Source: Xenococcaceae cyanobacterium MO_167.B27
Lineage (GTDB): Bacteria > Cyanobacteriota > Cyanobacteriia > Cyanobacteriales > Xenococcaceae
Assembly: GCA_030065935.1 (NCBI GenBank)
Contig: JASJCP010000004.1
Location: 29,959 to 93,958, forward strand
Length of the DNA stretch: 64,000 nt
Reading direction: 5' to 3'
Both the position numbers and the translations under genes were made by a program. The notes beneath the pieces were generated by a model that saw only the letters and a list, made by a program, of their open reading frames with translations, made no database searches and was not told the origin of the DNA. Below are positions 63,951 to 64,000 of this stretch, piece by piece (the first letter of the stretch is position 1; the number at the start of each line of letters is the position of its first letter).

Positions 63951-64000
63951 TAGAATGGCAATTAAGCCGTCTCATCAATATCCCTACTGACAAGATTACC

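Overview
The window is a stretch of cyanobacterial chromosome. The evidence is the abundant HIP1 octamer GCGATCGC (for example at 7738), an NDH-1 NdhD subunit, a CobA-HemD fusion, LL-diaminopimelate aminotransferase, 4-Cys Ser/Thr kinases, an FHA-containing class A PBP, heptamer-type short tandem repeats between genes, and AT-rich spacers. A unicellular or pleurocapsalean-type genome seems plausible, but the genus is inference only. I saw no rRNA, tRNA or CRISPR array.

Layout. 1-8.6 kb: the 3' part of a VanY-like peptidase, a SWIM protein, a repeat-rich spacer, glucosyl-3-phosphoglycerate synthase, small hypothetical genes (one pair overlaps by ATGA), a rhodanese and cobA-hemD. 8.6-15.7 kb: a large two-partner-secretion exoprotein without its transporter, a 4-Cys kinase fused to a formylglycine-generating-enzyme-like domain, and agmatinase. 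15.7-22 kb: a redoxin, pyrH-frr, then a STAND ATPase followed by a membrane protein that looks like a dynamin without a P-loop. 22-26 kb: egtD, S-formylglutathione hydrolase and citrate synthase. 26-33.5 kb: transposon debris, then the housekeeping cluster RDD-rpmG-rpsR-rnr, ftsQ, a Ctp protease and a site-2 protease. 34-46 kb: small conserved proteins, ndhD, a second kinase, an LRV-repeat protein, a TM2/SHOCT protein, a full bacterial dynamin, fetB and mazG. 46-57 kb: an RTX protein preceded by three GTA-N8-TAC boxes, two solute-binding proteins, a methyltransferase, dapL, small lipoproteins, a gene broken by an in-frame stop, and an FHA-PBP. 57-64 kb: a sodium:solute symporter, a Sua5/YrdC protein, larC and two TnpB genes.

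Most genes are housekeeping or single-gene units. The clear co-transcribed sets are pyrH-frr (14-nt overlap), RDD-rpmG-rpsR-rnr, the 34.8-35.7 kb pair and probably the STAND/dynamin-like pair. The most unusual content lies between genes. There is a dispersed hairpin repeat with 12-bp inverted ends in one copy. There are many solitary TnpB-transposon right ends, three of which supply the TGA stop codon of the preceding gene (kinase-FGE, agmatinase, citrate synthase), and one of which is translated as the tail of LarC. Stem-loops with compensatory base changes occur downstream of gltA and across tnpB stop codons. The STAND plus degenerate-dynamin pair is the best candidate for an undescribed protein system, possibly defensive; this is inferred from architecture only.
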